This document shows positions 11,411 to 22,235 of a stretch of 64,000 nt of DNA, one piece after another. This DNA comes from Aurelia coerulea. Lineage: Eukaryota; Cnidaria; Scyphozoa; Semaeostomeae; Ulmaridae. How positions within the stretch are numbered: position 1 is the first letter of the stretch; every line of letters begins with the position of its first letter. Both the position numbers and the translations under genes were made by a program. The stretch covers positions 12,845,511 through 12,909,510 of the forward strand of contig CM076956.1 of the NCBI GenBank assembly GCA_039566865.1, given 5' to 3'. The notes under the pieces were generated by a model that was not told the DNA's origin, made no database searches, and saw nothing but the letters and a program-made list of their open reading frames with translations.

Positions 11411-11739
11411 GGGTGCCATGCCTGGATTCGGCATGCAAAGTGGGCTTAAATTAGCTTCAAATAGCTAGAATTCCTTCCAGCCCAGTTAGAATAGATTATT
11501 TAAAAAGTCGCAATGAAAAGCTTTTTTGGCCAAAATACTGTGTAAAATTTGCTTCATACTTTTTAAAATACAATTGCTCGAAAAGATGATCTTTCGTGCC
11601 TTAATTTCATAATCTCTCTCCCAAACAACTACACATAAATCATTAAAAAATTCAAATCTTAGAGTGATTCTTCAAAATGAGTCACCCGGCAAATGCGAAA
11701 AAAATGTAGAAAAATATCAAGAGGCTCAAGCTCCCAGGA

Positions 11740-12085
11740 GGGGCACTCAGCGCATGCACATACGGGGAGGTAAGTCCGAAATTTTTGGGTCAGAATATTG
11801 CCGAAAGTGATACTTTTGGGTCCAAATAAATTCAAATTATGTTTTGATATTTTTGGGCATCAAATATTGTGAAAATGATATTCCTGGGTTCTTTAGAGGC
11901 AATCATGGCCTCAATTTGCATTGTTTCAGGATCTTTTAGGTTCGTTTACAGATGTCAAGGTATAAAATGAGCTGATATTTTTGGGTTGTAATGAAGCTAA
12001 ACTGATATTTTTGGGGTTCCTGAAAATTTCTCGGACTGATTCCCCCGTATGCGTATGTGCCGAGTGTCCCCCCTAGGCTCCAGCT
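11740..12085 (+). repeat. G-tract-punctuated dispersed repeat, family b
   Basis: Phrases close to GATATTTTTGGGTC recur about every 35-90 bases (near 11785, 11815, 11850, 11880, 11970 and 12005). C/G-runs bound the repeat. Homologues lie at 28200-29575 (inverted and split by an insertion) and at 42670-43090. No open frame. Confidence 0.75.
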
Positions 12086-12317
12086 ATTTTACAGATTGCA
12101 GAACAAAACAGATCCTGTCGTAAACAAATGATAAACTGCGTCTGTTGAGCTCTCGAGCTCTCACACGAACACAGCATTGCATGTTTTAAGCTCCATTCCC
12201 GCTATTTTATCCCCTTATTCTATCGCATAATATGACCTAATGTAGTCCGACAATCAAGCAACTGATGTAACAGCACAATGGGAGAACGTCTCCATGATGT
12301 GTTTACGAAATTGAAAT

Positions 12318-12710
12318 GTGTTTTGCGACTTTAAAATATTTGTTGTGAAATCAAGATGTGCCTATGTGTTTCGTGACTCTGAAATGTGTTTTGCCCGCAC
12401 CAAAGCGGTACTTAGTAGTACTCCGTGCGTAGTAGATGATATATGGGGAGAGCATCTCAATATTTTCGCGTTTCCTGTTTTATTTTTCGTCTTTCTGATT
12501 AAACCGGTTTTTGATCTAATTGGAAAAGAGGCTGTGTGTGATCACGAGGTTGACAAAATTGCGGGTAGCGGTAAGCAAACTGAAGTTGTTAGTGGTTCGA
12601 ATATGTGCAAATTGTCAGCAGAAAAGATAAGAAGAAATAGATGTGAGTTTGATTTTATTTCATTTGAAGCCAAATATCATACTGGCCATGAGAAGGAGTG
12701 GTACTGGTGA
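12318..12710 (+). CDS. Orphan open frame, 130 codons
   Basis: An ATG-to-TGA frame with mixed amino-acid composition and one hydrophobic stretch (LNIFAFPVLFFVFLIKPVF, about residues 47-65) that could span a membrane. No domain recognised. It lies in repeat-rich DNA with no neighbouring exon or clear splice signal, so chance is a strong alternative. Confidence 0.2.
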   Translation: MFCDFKIFVVKSRCAYVFRDSEMCFARTKAVLSSTPCVVDDIWGEHLNIFAFPVLFFVFLIKPVFDLIGKEAVCDHEVDKIAGSGKQTEVVSGSNMCKLSAEKIRRNRCEFDFISFEAKYHTGHEKEWYW

Positions 12711-13079
12711 TGTGATTTTAGAAGGCTTCGACATTTATAGGCTAAGCCAACCAACACAACACATGCAAAATGCAACAAAGTGATGATAATCAAACTTTAG
12801 GCCAAATCCGTGAAGCCTTATAGACCCACCTACAGGTGGGGGCGGGGAATTTAGTATTTGCTATTGCTAGTCAGATATTATAGAAAGAGAATCTTGCTAT
12901 CGATGCTAAATTTTTACATTGTCTCACTTGATACCTTCACGGGAGAAAACTTCATAATATCTTAATTAACAATCTGTAGACATATCATATTTAGTCAATC
13001 TTGAAAGGGATTTTCTCATACGATCTTACACACCAGGTGAGTAAAAACTGTCCCCGTTTTAAAGGCAACTGCTCCCTGG

Positions 13080-13440
13080 ATATCAATTTTTCATTTCATT
13101 TCATTTATGACTGATTTTCAGGGGGCCGTGCCGTAAATTTTACAAATCAAAAATCTACTAATAATAATCATAACAAAAGGAAACTAATTACAATCATAAT
13201 TTCAATTACAATCATACTATTTTACAATCAACTCATAATCTTGTTCTTAAAGAAGATAAAGACGGAGCTTGATTGGCCTAGCGGGTTGAGTTCATTCCAG
13301 ATTTTCGCTCCACGAAAAGCAGAAGCTCTCTGCCTCTTCCTGGTTTTCATGAATGGTACTAACAAGTCAGTATTAGTATTTCTTACACTGATAGTATTGC
13401 GACCACAATTTCTGATAAACAAGTGTGGGAGATAATCAGG
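13080..13440 (-). pseudogene. 3' end of a non-LTR retrotransposon
   Basis: The minus-strand frame 13422-13228 reads RNTISVRNTNTDLLVPF, then KTRKRQRASAFRGAKIWNEL and a terminal FFKNKIM. This matches the C-terminal tail that follows the RT domain in many LINE ORF2 proteins (R-T ... G-x-x-I-W-N-x-L ... F-K-x-x-L/I). The 3' side (13087-13106) is a short ATTTC/ATGAA-type repeat, like the simple-repeat tails of CR1/L2-type elements. The RT core is missing, so it is 5'-truncated. It interrupts the foldback copy whose halves lie at about 13055 and 13764. Confidence 0.6.
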
Positions 13441-13635
13441 TTCAAGATTATTAACAGATTTTCCGAATGTCTGGCCTGGCGTCTATTTTGGGACAAACTT
13501 TGAGTTAATTTTAAATGGCCGCAGGGTTGTTGTGAAATTCCATGCTCCCTGTGGCATCGTTGTGTAATCGTATGTGATTGTGTGTATGTAGGTTGTATTT
13601 GTAGTTTAGATATATTGTAAATATTATGAGCATAT

Positions 13636-13656
13636 AAAAAAAAAAAAAAAAAAAAA
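13636..13656 (+). repeat. Poly(A) tract
   Basis: Twenty-one A residues after a T/G-rich stretch ending in a TAAATATTATG context. Probably the tail of a retroposed sequence on the plus strand, whose body is roughly 13470-13635. Confidence 0.6.
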
Positions 13657-13763
13657 GATTTTGATGTCTCACTTCTAATCATATCTTTCACAGTTGGTCA
13701 TTATCAAGACAAGTATATCATTCACTAATGAACATGTCAAAATATGTTTTAATATTTACCTTA

Positions 13764-14010
13764 CTGTTCTGAAATTATGAGGGATTTTCTCAAGAAAACC
13801 CCTTCGAGAAACCTTCAAAACAGACCTAAAAATCACGACCAAATTTTCCTAATATTTCTGCCTTACAGCAATGACATCAACATGTTTTAGCACTTGTTAT
13901 CCTTTGGGAGGATGACATTGCCTGAATAATATTGTTATGCGCCTGTATCCTCCCAAAGGGATTGAACGTGCTAAAGCAAATAAAAGCCATTGCAAAAAGA
14001 CAGAAAATGT
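13764..14010. mobile_element. Half of the foldback family seen at 4341-4850
   Basis: Contains CTGAAATTATGAGGGATTTT, the CTTCAAAACAGACCTA phrase and an internal hairpin around CCTCCCAAAGGGAT. Its missing left part (CAACTGCTCCCTGGATATCA) is at about 13067, separated by the LINE/poly(A) insertion. Confidence 0.55.
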
Positions 14011-14680
14011 GGTCAATATCAAATGCACTGTTTCTATGTTGGCTGTAGCGATGTGCCCGAACACAAATTCCATGGTATAGTCCTGTCTCGTTCCATGCCC
14101 TGGTAGTGATACAATCATGTTGTAATATTGTAGCAATTTTTGTATGGTAGTATTGTATATTGAAGTAATGCAGTATTGTGTTAACATTAGTTTATCAAGA
14201 AACGTGAATTTCACAGCTTTGAATGAATCTATTCAAAGTCTGCGTTATAAATCTTCACATTGCAGACATTCATTTTCCTATATTGATCTACGGCAGCATA
14301 GGACGAAGCTGAGGCCTTGCAAATGGCAATGGATAATACAATAGACAGTCCCATAGATAGTCCCAGTTATCGCAACAACGACAACAACAACAACAATATT
14401 GTCAATAGCGTTAACTATGAACTTGTAATCAGTGTAAATGGATAATATGCTCATGCAAATCATAAACAATCAACTGTGTTGACTTTGACGAAACTGACCA
14501 ATGACATCGCGGATCACTCAATACAATACACAAATGTAAACAATTGAAGTTTAAATACATTATCATCACTCGCGTTTGCTAGCAAACAATGAAACAATGC
14601 TCCCTAAGCACTCACCTTGAGTCAAAGACGGCAGTCAAGAGTGAAAAATATAATGTGATGTAAATAATGCAGGCTGCGGC
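14011..14680. other. No recognisable gene
   Basis: Only short open frames. A CAGTTATCGCAACAAC..CAACAAC stretch (14360-14400) has an inverted homologue at about 32000-32035, so part of this is a dispersed repeat. Confidence 0.5.
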
Positions 14681-15301
14681 AACAAGGACAGATAATGTTA
14701 CAATAGGATCCGCTATGCTACTTTTCATTGACACTTAAGTACAAAGCGATTAGCGATTGCAGACACTGGGAATTAAATGCCTGGTCGGTCAAGATATAAA
14801 TAAAACAAAGCAAGTTGCAACAGTTACCCTGAAACCCAGGTAGCTAACTCGCCCGTTGTGCATTCCAGAAATGGTTTTTAAGAGCAAACATGAGCATAAA
14901 TCCAAAAAAGAAGGATATATCTAGACTTCTGCCTCGGGCATTTTATTGGTTTGGTTCAGAAGCGAATTGAAAAGCGATTCAATTGTCCTATTTTTTGGGT
15001 GTAATTAAAACACTTATTGCTCAGTTTCTGAACCAAACAAATAAAATGCCCGAGGTAGAATTTTAGATACATCTTTCTTCTTTCGATATATGCTAATATT
15101 TGCTCTTAAAAACTATGTCTGGAATGCACAACGAGCCAGCTAGCTACCTGGGTTTCAGAGCAATTCTTGCGGCTTGCATTGTTTTTGTTTATGACTTGAC
15201 CAACCAGGCATAGAATTCCCTTTGTCTTCAATCGCTAATCATTTGTACTTGGGTGTCAACACAAAGTAGTGGATTCTATTGTAACATTATATGTCCTTGT
15301 T
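14681..15301. mobile_element. 621-bp foldback element F, copy 1 (9-bp target duplication)
   Basis: Almost the whole element is a palindrome. Ends are AACAAGGACAGATAATG and its complement, and the centre pairs around the TCTGAACCAAAC phrases. It is flanked by 9-bp repeats GGCTGCGGC (14672-14680) and GGCTGCCGC (15302-15310), which differ at one base. Long terminal inverted repeats with 9-bp duplications are the hallmark of Mutator-like (MULE) DNA transposons. There is no transposase, so it is non-autonomous. Full-length relatives are at 46031-46583 and 49248-52014. Confidence 0.85.
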
Positions 15302-15409
15302 GGCTGCCGCATATGTAGTGTTGTACCGTTTAAGAGGGCCTAACTACTCGAAGAAAACATGCATCAATTTGGTCTCTTGCACTTTTTCTTTTCCTTTCAG
15401 TGCTGACTA

Positions 15410-15434
15410 GTTTCACCCACGAGGGCATCTTCAG
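15410..15434 (-). other. Hammerhead-ribozyme-like core motif
   Basis: The minus strand reads CTGAAGA, T, GCCC-TCGT-GGGT, GAAAC. Compared with 7007-7031 the stem keeps pairing (G:C replaced by G:U), while the conserved boxes are unchanged. The flanking sequence (CTAGT, TTGCTCTGAAG) is also shared, so both belong to one repeat family. Confidence 0.35.
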
Positions 15435-15535
15435 AGCAACTGCTTAATTCTAAGTATCATCCTCTATTTATAGCAATATACATTCCATATAAAGATATGT
15501 AGGCTGTGGAAAATTTACAGGCCTGTAGACACGGG

Positions 15536-15660
15536 TCTGTTTCAACCAGCATTTTTGGTGCGTTCCATCAGTTCCATTTGCCTGTGAAAATGGCGACAAG
15601 AAGACAAAGATATATACAAGGGATGATAGTTACAAAGCATGCTGGTTGAAACAGACCCTG
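15536..15660. repeat. Inverted repeat
   Basis: GTCTGTTTCAACCAGCAT and its complement ATGCTGGTTGAAACAGAC lie about 80 bp apart. They sit directly upstream of the minisatellite. Confidence 0.7.
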
Positions 15661-15702
15661 TTATGAGAAAGTGCCATCTTTATAGCACCTCACCCTTACT
15701 CT

Positions 15703-15927
15703 CCCAACCTGTTACCAACCTGTTACTCCTAACCTGTTACTCCCAACCTGTTACCAACCTGTTACTCCCAACCTGTTACCAACCTGTTACTCCCAACCTG
15801 TTACTAACCTGTTACTCCCAACCTGTTACCAACCTGTTACCAACCTGTTACTCCCAACCTGTTACCAACCTGTTACTAACCTGTTACCAGCCTGTTACCC
15901 CAACCTGTTACCAACCTGTTAACCAAC
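15703..15927 (+). repeat. AACCTGTTAC minisatellite
   Basis: Tandem 11- and 14-bp units alternating ACCAACCTGTT and CCCAACCTGTTACT. The 98-codon frame at 15639-15935 (Leu-Leu-Pro-Thr-Cys-Tyr repeats) is produced by the repeat and is not counted as a gene. Confidence 0.9.
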
Positions 15928-15929
15928 AT

Positions 15930-16915
15930 CATTGAAGTGGGTAAAAGAAAATGCGTCAATCTTAGTGTCCATTGTGCCTGCAACCCGCATCAGAATCAAA
16001 TTTCCTTATCTAAATTTTCATGAAAAATCCAAATTTTTCGTTGATATACCCTGAATCTGATCTGATCAAGATTCGTATAATAGAGGGAAAAGCATTTTCA
16101 ATATACATACCGTATATGTCAGTGTTCTCGTTCTAAAAGAGCCTTGTAGCTAAGGGCATATAGCTTAAGACTAGAGTTCATTCCACCTTTCCACATGTCC
16201 TCTTCAGCATCATTGGTTAAGATGCATTTCGTAAATTAGACTTCTCTTATCATCATTTTCAGTAACATTTCGTCATCATATATATTAGTTTATCATGATG
16301 CTTTATTAAGCTGGCAATATTCATGAAATAAAAGTTGCTATCGAGTCTCCCGCTGTAAAACTGAGATTTAATAAAAAAAGTGATATATACCATTTAATCC
16401 ATTTTTTGAACTGTCGAGAGCCTTTTCAAGCCCTGTTTGTTACGGATCAAACAATTTGAATCAGAATATAAAGGTAGGCCTAATCCGACCCGACCGCGAG
16501 CGATAATTTATTCAGCCTAAAAATAAACACATCCCACATACAGCCCTTGACAAGCCACATGATATCAAAAGCCACTCTCTTGTGTACTCAGTTCAAGCTG
16601 ACTTCGACAAACACAGCTTATTTGGTTTGAACAAACATAGCAAACAAAAACAAGAAAGAACATATGAAACGTAAGTGGTAGGATGGATTGAAACGCAGGC
16701 TGTGAAAATCCGAGGGGGTTTGATTGTAATCACTCCAAACAGATTTCGATATTCGTAGACTATTTTGCAAAAATTCTCTTGTTTTCCCAAGAAATCCCTG
16801 AAATTCTCAAAAAATCAGTTTCTTTTTAGTAGACATTAGGGAAGTTACACCATAGTCACACTGCTCGGTGAACTACGACATATAAAATCTTTGAACTTGA
16901 AATTTAAATTGAAAC
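15930..16915. other. Presumed first intron of the minus-strand gene; no exon identified
   Basis: AT-rich DNA downstream (in minus-strand direction) of the exon at 16920-17101. I looked for a second coding exon with a compatible phase and an acceptor and did not find a convincing one. Confidence 0.4.
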
Positions 16916-16919
16916 TCAC

Positions 16920-17101
16920 GTAGAGGTTGCTTCCATGACTGTTAGCACCTCATTATTCACCGATTCTTGCAACATAAACTCATCGCCTTCATGAACTGCA
17001 TCAAAGCTTTGCTGTCTCAAGTTTGTATCACTCCTTTTCGATAGGTAATTTCGATCTGGAAACTTGTGGCTGTACGGCAAACTTGTTCGTCTGTACGCCA
17101 T
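16920..17101 (-). CDS. Probable first coding exon of an unidentified gene
   Basis: On the minus strand the ATG at 17101 sits in a good start context (GAAATGG, with A at -3 and G at +4). It opens a frame of 60 codons beginning MAYRRTSLPYSHKF and ending EVLTVMEATS. The reading is hydrophilic with balanced codon use, unlike nearby chance frames. It ends exactly at CTAC|GTGAGT, a near-consensus splice donor (16919-16914), and the exon leaves two bases of the next codon. I recognise no domain and cannot name the protein. The rest of the gene would lie at lower coordinates, probably behind long repeat-filled introns. Confidence 0.55.
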
Positions 17102-17400
17102 TTCCGGGTGGTATCAATTTCCGAAGTGTAATCCTGTAATCCGAACTGCGAACTTCTTAAAATTCGAGCAAACAAAAACGCCTAGTTTTATGTTTTTTGA
17201 CGTCAAGTGAATCAAACAGCTGTGTATCTACAACGCAAAGCAACTTCGATTGATCCTTCGTTTCGCGCAAATCGATCGAATGCCCTTCGAAATCTTTTCC
17301 ACGTAAACTGCACGTAAACTCACAATGTACGGCGAATATTCTCAAAGATTAATATCTTAAAATAAACAAAAGCTTTGTCGTGGGATGAAAACTTCTCTAA
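17102..17400 (-). promoter_or_regulatory. Putative 5' UTR / promoter region
   Basis: Immediately upstream of the candidate start codon, CpG-containing words are denser than in the surroundings (TTCGTTTCGCGCAAATCGATCGAA, split across 17260-17283). Sequence uniqueness returns between two repeat-rich regions. No TATA box could be fixed. The role is inferred from position only. Confidence 0.35.
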
Positions 17401-17479
17401 CAGCTACTGACAGTGAGGCAATTTCTTTCAACATATGTCAACAAAGTAAATCCCAAAAGATCGACAGAATAGGGCAATC

Positions 17480-18985
17480 TTTGTCAAAAAATCGTCAGCT
17501 TCTGCATGCAAGAAACACGACCAAGTAATCTTGCTTGAGTTGAGTCTAAGCTCCAGCCAGACAGAGCATTTACTCGATCATTTGTCTAAAAATCATCAGC
17601 TTCAACATGCAAGAAACGCGACGAAACTAGTCTTGCTTGAGTTGAGTTGAACCTTCACTCCAGCCACATAAAATATTTAAAAGTCAAACTCCACTTCACA
17701 GCAAATATAAGTAAGCTATACTCTTATTCTGAGTTCTTGAGTCGAGCCTCTTCTCCAGCAAGAAGAAGTATTTACTGATCGAACTCCACTTCACAGCAAA
17801 TAAAGTAAGCTACTCTTGTTTGGACAGTCGAGCCTTCGCTCCAGCCAAAAAGGTATGGAGTAGTCAAACTAAGCTTTGCGGCAAATAAAAGTAAGCTACT
17901 CTTGCTTTGAGTTCTTGAGTCGAGCCTTTACTCCAGCCAGAAGAAGTATTTATTGGTCGAACTCCACTTCACAGCAAAATAAAGTAAGCTATTCTTGCTT
18001 GGGGTTCTTGAGTCAAGCCTTCACTCCAGCCAGGGAAAATATTTAGTAGTCAACTTCCACTTCACAGTAAATAGAAGTCAGCTACTCTCGTTTTGAGTTC
18101 TTGAGTCGAGCCTTCACTCCAGCCAGGGAAAATATTTAGTAGTCAACTTCCACTTCACAGTAAATAGAAGTCAGCTACTCTCGTTTTGAGTTCTTGAGTC
18201 GAGCCTTCACTCCAGCCAGATAAGGTATTTAGCAGTCAAATGCTACTTCACAACAAACAAAAGCAAGCTATTCTTTTTTGGGGTTCTTCAGTTGAGCCTT
18301 CACTCCAGCCAGCGAAAATATTTAGTGGTCAACTTCCACTTCACAGTAAATAGAAGTCAGCTACTCTCGTTTTGAGTTCTTGAGTCGTGCTTCACTCCAG
18401 CCAGGGAAAATATTTAGTAGTCAACTTCCACTTCACAGTAAATAGAAGTCAGCTACTCTCGTTTTGAGTTCTTGAGTCGAGCCTTCACTCCAGCCAGATA
18501 AGGTATTTAGCAGTCAAATGCTACTTCACAACAAACAAAAGCAAGCTATTCTTTTTTGGGGTTCTTCAGTTGAGCCTTCACTCCAGCCAGAAGAAGTATT
18601 TGCAGGTCGAACTCCACTTCACAGTAAATAGAAGTAAGCTAAAACTCTTGTTTTGAGCTCTTGAGTCGAGCCTTCACTCCAGCCAGAAGAAGTATTTGCA
18701 GGTCGAACTCCACTTCACAGTAAATAAAAGTCAGCTACTCTTTTTCAAGTTCTTGAGTCGAGCCTTAACTCCAGCCAGAGAAAATATTTAGTAGTCAACT
18801 TCCACTTCACAGTAAATAAAAGTCAGCTACTATCGTTTTGAGTTCTTCGGTCGAGCCTTCACTCGAACAAGAAGAAGTATTTGGGGCTCGAACTCCACTT
18901 CACAGTAAGCAAAAGTGAGCTGCTCTTGTTTGGAGTTCTTTACTCAAGCCTATGCTCTAGCTAGATAGACTTCCAAGTTCACTTT
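17480..18985. repeat. Satellite zone A: 93-bp units
   Basis: The core word CTCCAGCC(AG) occurs at 17551, 17659, 17753, 17839, 17931, 18024, 18117, 18210, 18303, 18395, 18488, 18581, 18677, 18769, 18862 (variant) and 18955 (variant). That is a 93-bp period, very regular after 17839. Within it, a three-unit block (types A, A, B, about 278 bp) is duplicated: 18117-18302 closely matches 18395-18580. Other shared words are GAGTTCTTGAGTCGAGCC and CAACTTCCACTTCACAG. No open frame. Confidence 0.9.
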
Positions 18986-19830
18986 ACAGCCAACACAATT
19001 AAACTTTATTCCTACTGAACATGACCCGATATCCATCCATTCAAAGATGATCCAATTAATAGTTGAAACATCGAAGCAAACAAGATGAAACTGGTACTTA
19101 TCCTTTAAATCTCTGTTCTAGATCCTTTTAAAATTGGAGCAAGGAGAGTTACAATAGAAGTACGACGAAAATTGTCTCGCTTCTTCAGTCAAGCTTACTC
19201 TCAAACCAGAAAGATAATTTAGTGTAAATGCAGGTGAAAAGCACTTCAAAGCCAATGAAAGTCAGCTATTTCTCCAAAACATGACCCGATATCTTTATAA
19301 AATAAAGGCACGAAGAAACTTGTCTGCGACTTCTCGGGCCTCTTAAGCCAAGCCTACGCTCTAGCCAGAACGAGCATTTGGTCTAACTACGCTTCAGTGT
19401 CCATGAAATTAAGCTATTTATCCAAAATATGACCCGATATCTTCACAAGATTCAGCCAATTAAAAGTTAAACAGCAATAGAAGCACGAAGAAACTTGTCT
19501 GTGACTTCCTGAATGAAGCCTGCGCTCTAGCCAGAACGATTATTTCGTTTATTTACACTTCAAAGCAAATGAAAGTTAGCTATTTCTTCTAAATGTGACC
19601 TGATATCTTTACAAAACTGATCCAGTCACTGGTTGAAACTCTGATTGAGGCAAGAATAAACTCGTGTGTGACTTCTAGGGCCTCTCCAGTTAAGCCTCGC
19701 TCTAGCCAGAAAGAGCTTTTCGTATGACTACACTTCAAAGCCAACGAAAGTCAGCTATTTCTCCAAATATGACCCAATTTCTTTACAAAACTGATTCAAT
19801 TAAAAGTTGAAACAGCAATGAAAACATAAG
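18986..19830. repeat. Satellite zone B: 161-175-bp units derived from zone A
   Basis: The core CTCTAGCCAGAA recurs at 19359, 19525 and 19700 (with a diverged copy near 19198). Each unit keeps the zone A parts (GCCTACGCTCTAGCCAG, CACTTCAAAGC.AATGAAAGT) but adds about 75 bp containing ATGACCCGATATCTTTAC and TTAAAAGTTGAAACAGCAA. The longer unit looks like a zone A monomer with an acquired segment, then amplified. Confidence 0.8.
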
Positions 19831-21280
19831 TAGCAACTGTGACTGTTGTAATAGCAAAGCCAGCGTTTCTCAAATAGTTATTATTTATACAACCTCCGAA
19901 ACACGACAAAACTGAACTGCGAATGCCAAGAAAGACTGCTGTGCAATGAGCCGCAGAAAACGTGAACAAATGGATGATATGTCTAAAAATCGGATCTTGG
20001 ATTGGAAAAACAAAACAGACTCACAAAAAGGCGGGGTCTAAGAGGGATGAAATCCTGGCTTGGCGTGTTCATCCTCCAGAAAATATACCTGCTTACATAT
20101 TTACAATCAAAGTAGAGCGATATCGAGGGCTTCTATTGACCAAAGTGATAAAAATCTCTCGACAATGGGTGAATGTCACTGGTGGTCGCACTTTATCTTC
20201 TCAATTTTTAGGTCATGCGGTCATAAAAATATAAAAACGTGATAAGTATATTTGTTTCCCGGAGAAATCTACGCACCTAAACAGGGAATATGGTAACGAA
20301 CTTGGCATGGATACTGTGAAGAAGAAAAAAATATAGTGTGTCTGCCACTGCAAGCATAAGCCTCGAATCTTTTAAAAACTTGACAATTAGATGTGTGAAA
20401 TGCTATGCAATATTATTTCAAAGGAAATTTTAGGTAATTTCCTATAATCCCAGAGAGAGCATTTTCATACTATCAGTATCTTCAGAATTACAGCATTTTT
20501 AAGATTACAGTTAATCTTGAAGTTGTGACGTCATCAAATTATTAAATCGCAAACCATAAAAGCTACAAACTGTTGCTTGCTACCATCTTGTCGATCTTCA
20601 AAAACTGAGTATTTCTTGTGTTGGTCACATTGATTTCCCTGATCAGTCTAGAATTTATGGAGCTTTTAAAGGCAGTCTACCATGCATCTGATTGGCTGAA
20701 ATAAAGTAAGCTCAACACAATGGATATCTTTATGAGTACGTGAATTTGAAATAAAGGAGGGTTGATTGTTATCACTTTCTACGGCCGTAGAAAGTGATCA
20801 GGATCAAGTGCCATTCAATTCTCGCATTCGTTGCATCGTCCTTATCATCCAATCAGCTGCGTTTTTTGTAGTTTTTTTGTAGTTACATCTAGTTTTAGCA
20901 ATTATTTCTCTCTCTAGTTGTTACGTGCAGTGGCATGTTCGTATTTCCTGTTTTATGTTTTATGTTGCCATGAGGTAATCGTAGTTTTCGCTCAAATTGG
21001 TATTGTATTAGTAGTAGGGTATGGTGTTTTGTAAGTAATGTTGAAAGTAATATGTATTGTAAGTTATTAAATGATGTAAAAAAAAGCTGTGTGACAGACT
21101 GCCTTTAATGTTTATCAAAGCTTTAGATACTCCTCTCATACATCCTTTCATAAAACATTAAAACATTGTGATTCCAAAAATAATAATGATGTCAAAAATT
21201 CCCTTCTGAAATTATGGCAAATTACATGAAAGTATATTCCAGCAATTCAGTTGGAAGAATGAAGCAATAACAATACAGAT
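19831..21280. other. No recognisable gene; short perfect palindrome at 20774-20801
   Basis: Includes ATCACTTTCTACGGCCGTAGAAAGTGAT-type symmetry at 20774-20801 and words shared with the element at 55889-56335 (GATTGGCTGAAATAAAG; GTGATAACGATCA on the opposite strand). The open frame at 19962-20234 has no domain and no splice context. Confidence 0.5.
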
Positions 21281-21285
21281 TTGAC

Positions 21286-21699
21286 CATGGGCAATAATAT
21301 GCACTGTTGATGTGGCCTATATTATGATCAAAATTGCATTTTTACTCACTGTGTTGTTTCTCTTCTACGGGACTGCGCGTAAAGCTTGACAATGTTGCTA
21401 TTCCTTCGTTCTCCTCTCGTCACAGCAAGGTATCGAATGCTACCATTACTCAAATACAGTTGAATAGGTTGGAGCTCCTACGCCAAGTTTGAAATGAGAC
21501 GTATCGCTGCGTAGGAGCTCCAACCGTTTCAACTGTATTTGAATAATGGCAGCATTCGATTCCTTGCTGTGACGAGAGAAGAACGAAGGAATAGCAACAT
21601 TATCAAAGCTTTACTCGCAATAAGGAAGAGAAACAACACAGTGAGTAAAAATACAATATTGATCATAATATAGGAGGCCACGGTGCATTATTGCCCATG
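21286..21699. mobile_element. 414-bp foldback element
   Basis: Near-perfect inverted repeat of about 190 bp per arm around a short spacer near 21490. Arm landmarks are CATGGGCAATAAT at both ends, CTCACTGTGTTGTTTCTC, CGTCACAGCAAGG and GTAGGAGCTCCAACC. No target duplication was obvious outside the arms and there is no open frame. Arm identity looks high, suggesting a fairly young element. Confidence 0.8.
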
Positions 21700-21796
21700 A
21701 TTTGACGTCCATGCCGCCACTGCAACAAGAAGCTAACTTACAGCGAACTGTGGACTTATTTCTCTCTAAATTCCTCTAAACAATAACGGAACTTTC

Positions 21797-22235
21797 AGCT
21801 AGAAAAATGGTAAACCAAGTTCCTAAGAAGTCGTCAAAATGTTAAGAAATCTAATGGAACAGCTGGATTTCAACATCATTGCAAAACCTCGAAATTCATT
21901 TTTGAGACGCCATTTTACAGACGTAGCCTTTCTGTGGTGTTATTGGTAAGCCAAGGTCCTAAGAATTTTTGTCAAAATGTTAAGAAATCAAACAGAATAG
22001 CCTAATTTTGAAAATGTTGACTAAAACTCCCAAATTCATTTCTGATACAGCAGTTTCTACATGTGGCCTTTCTATGATGTTATTGGTAAGCCATGCCACT
22101 AAAGATTTATCAAATTGTTAAGAAATCAAGCAGAGCGGCCTAAGTTTCAAATGTTGATTAAAACTCTGACGCGTGTGCCAAAAAAAGCAAAACCAAAAGA
22201 AACAATAGCGTGTTTGGCTTTTCCTTTGTCCTATT
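21797..22235. repeat. 138-bp tandem repeat, about 3 copies
   Basis: GGTAAGCC/GGTAAACC words near 21808, 21947 and 22085, with GTCAAAATGTTAAGAAATC and GCCTTTCT(G/A)TG(G/A)TGTTATT in each unit. A fourth partial unit ends near 22235. Confidence 0.8.

Noticed and set aside
15639..15935. 98-residue Leu/Pro/Thr/Cys/Tyr repeat protein
   Set aside because: The frame follows the AACCTGTTAC minisatellite exactly and has no independent support.
17480..19830. CRISPR-like array
   Set aside because: The repeated units are contiguous and homologous along their whole length, with no unique spacers, and the DNA is eukaryotic. It is a satellite.
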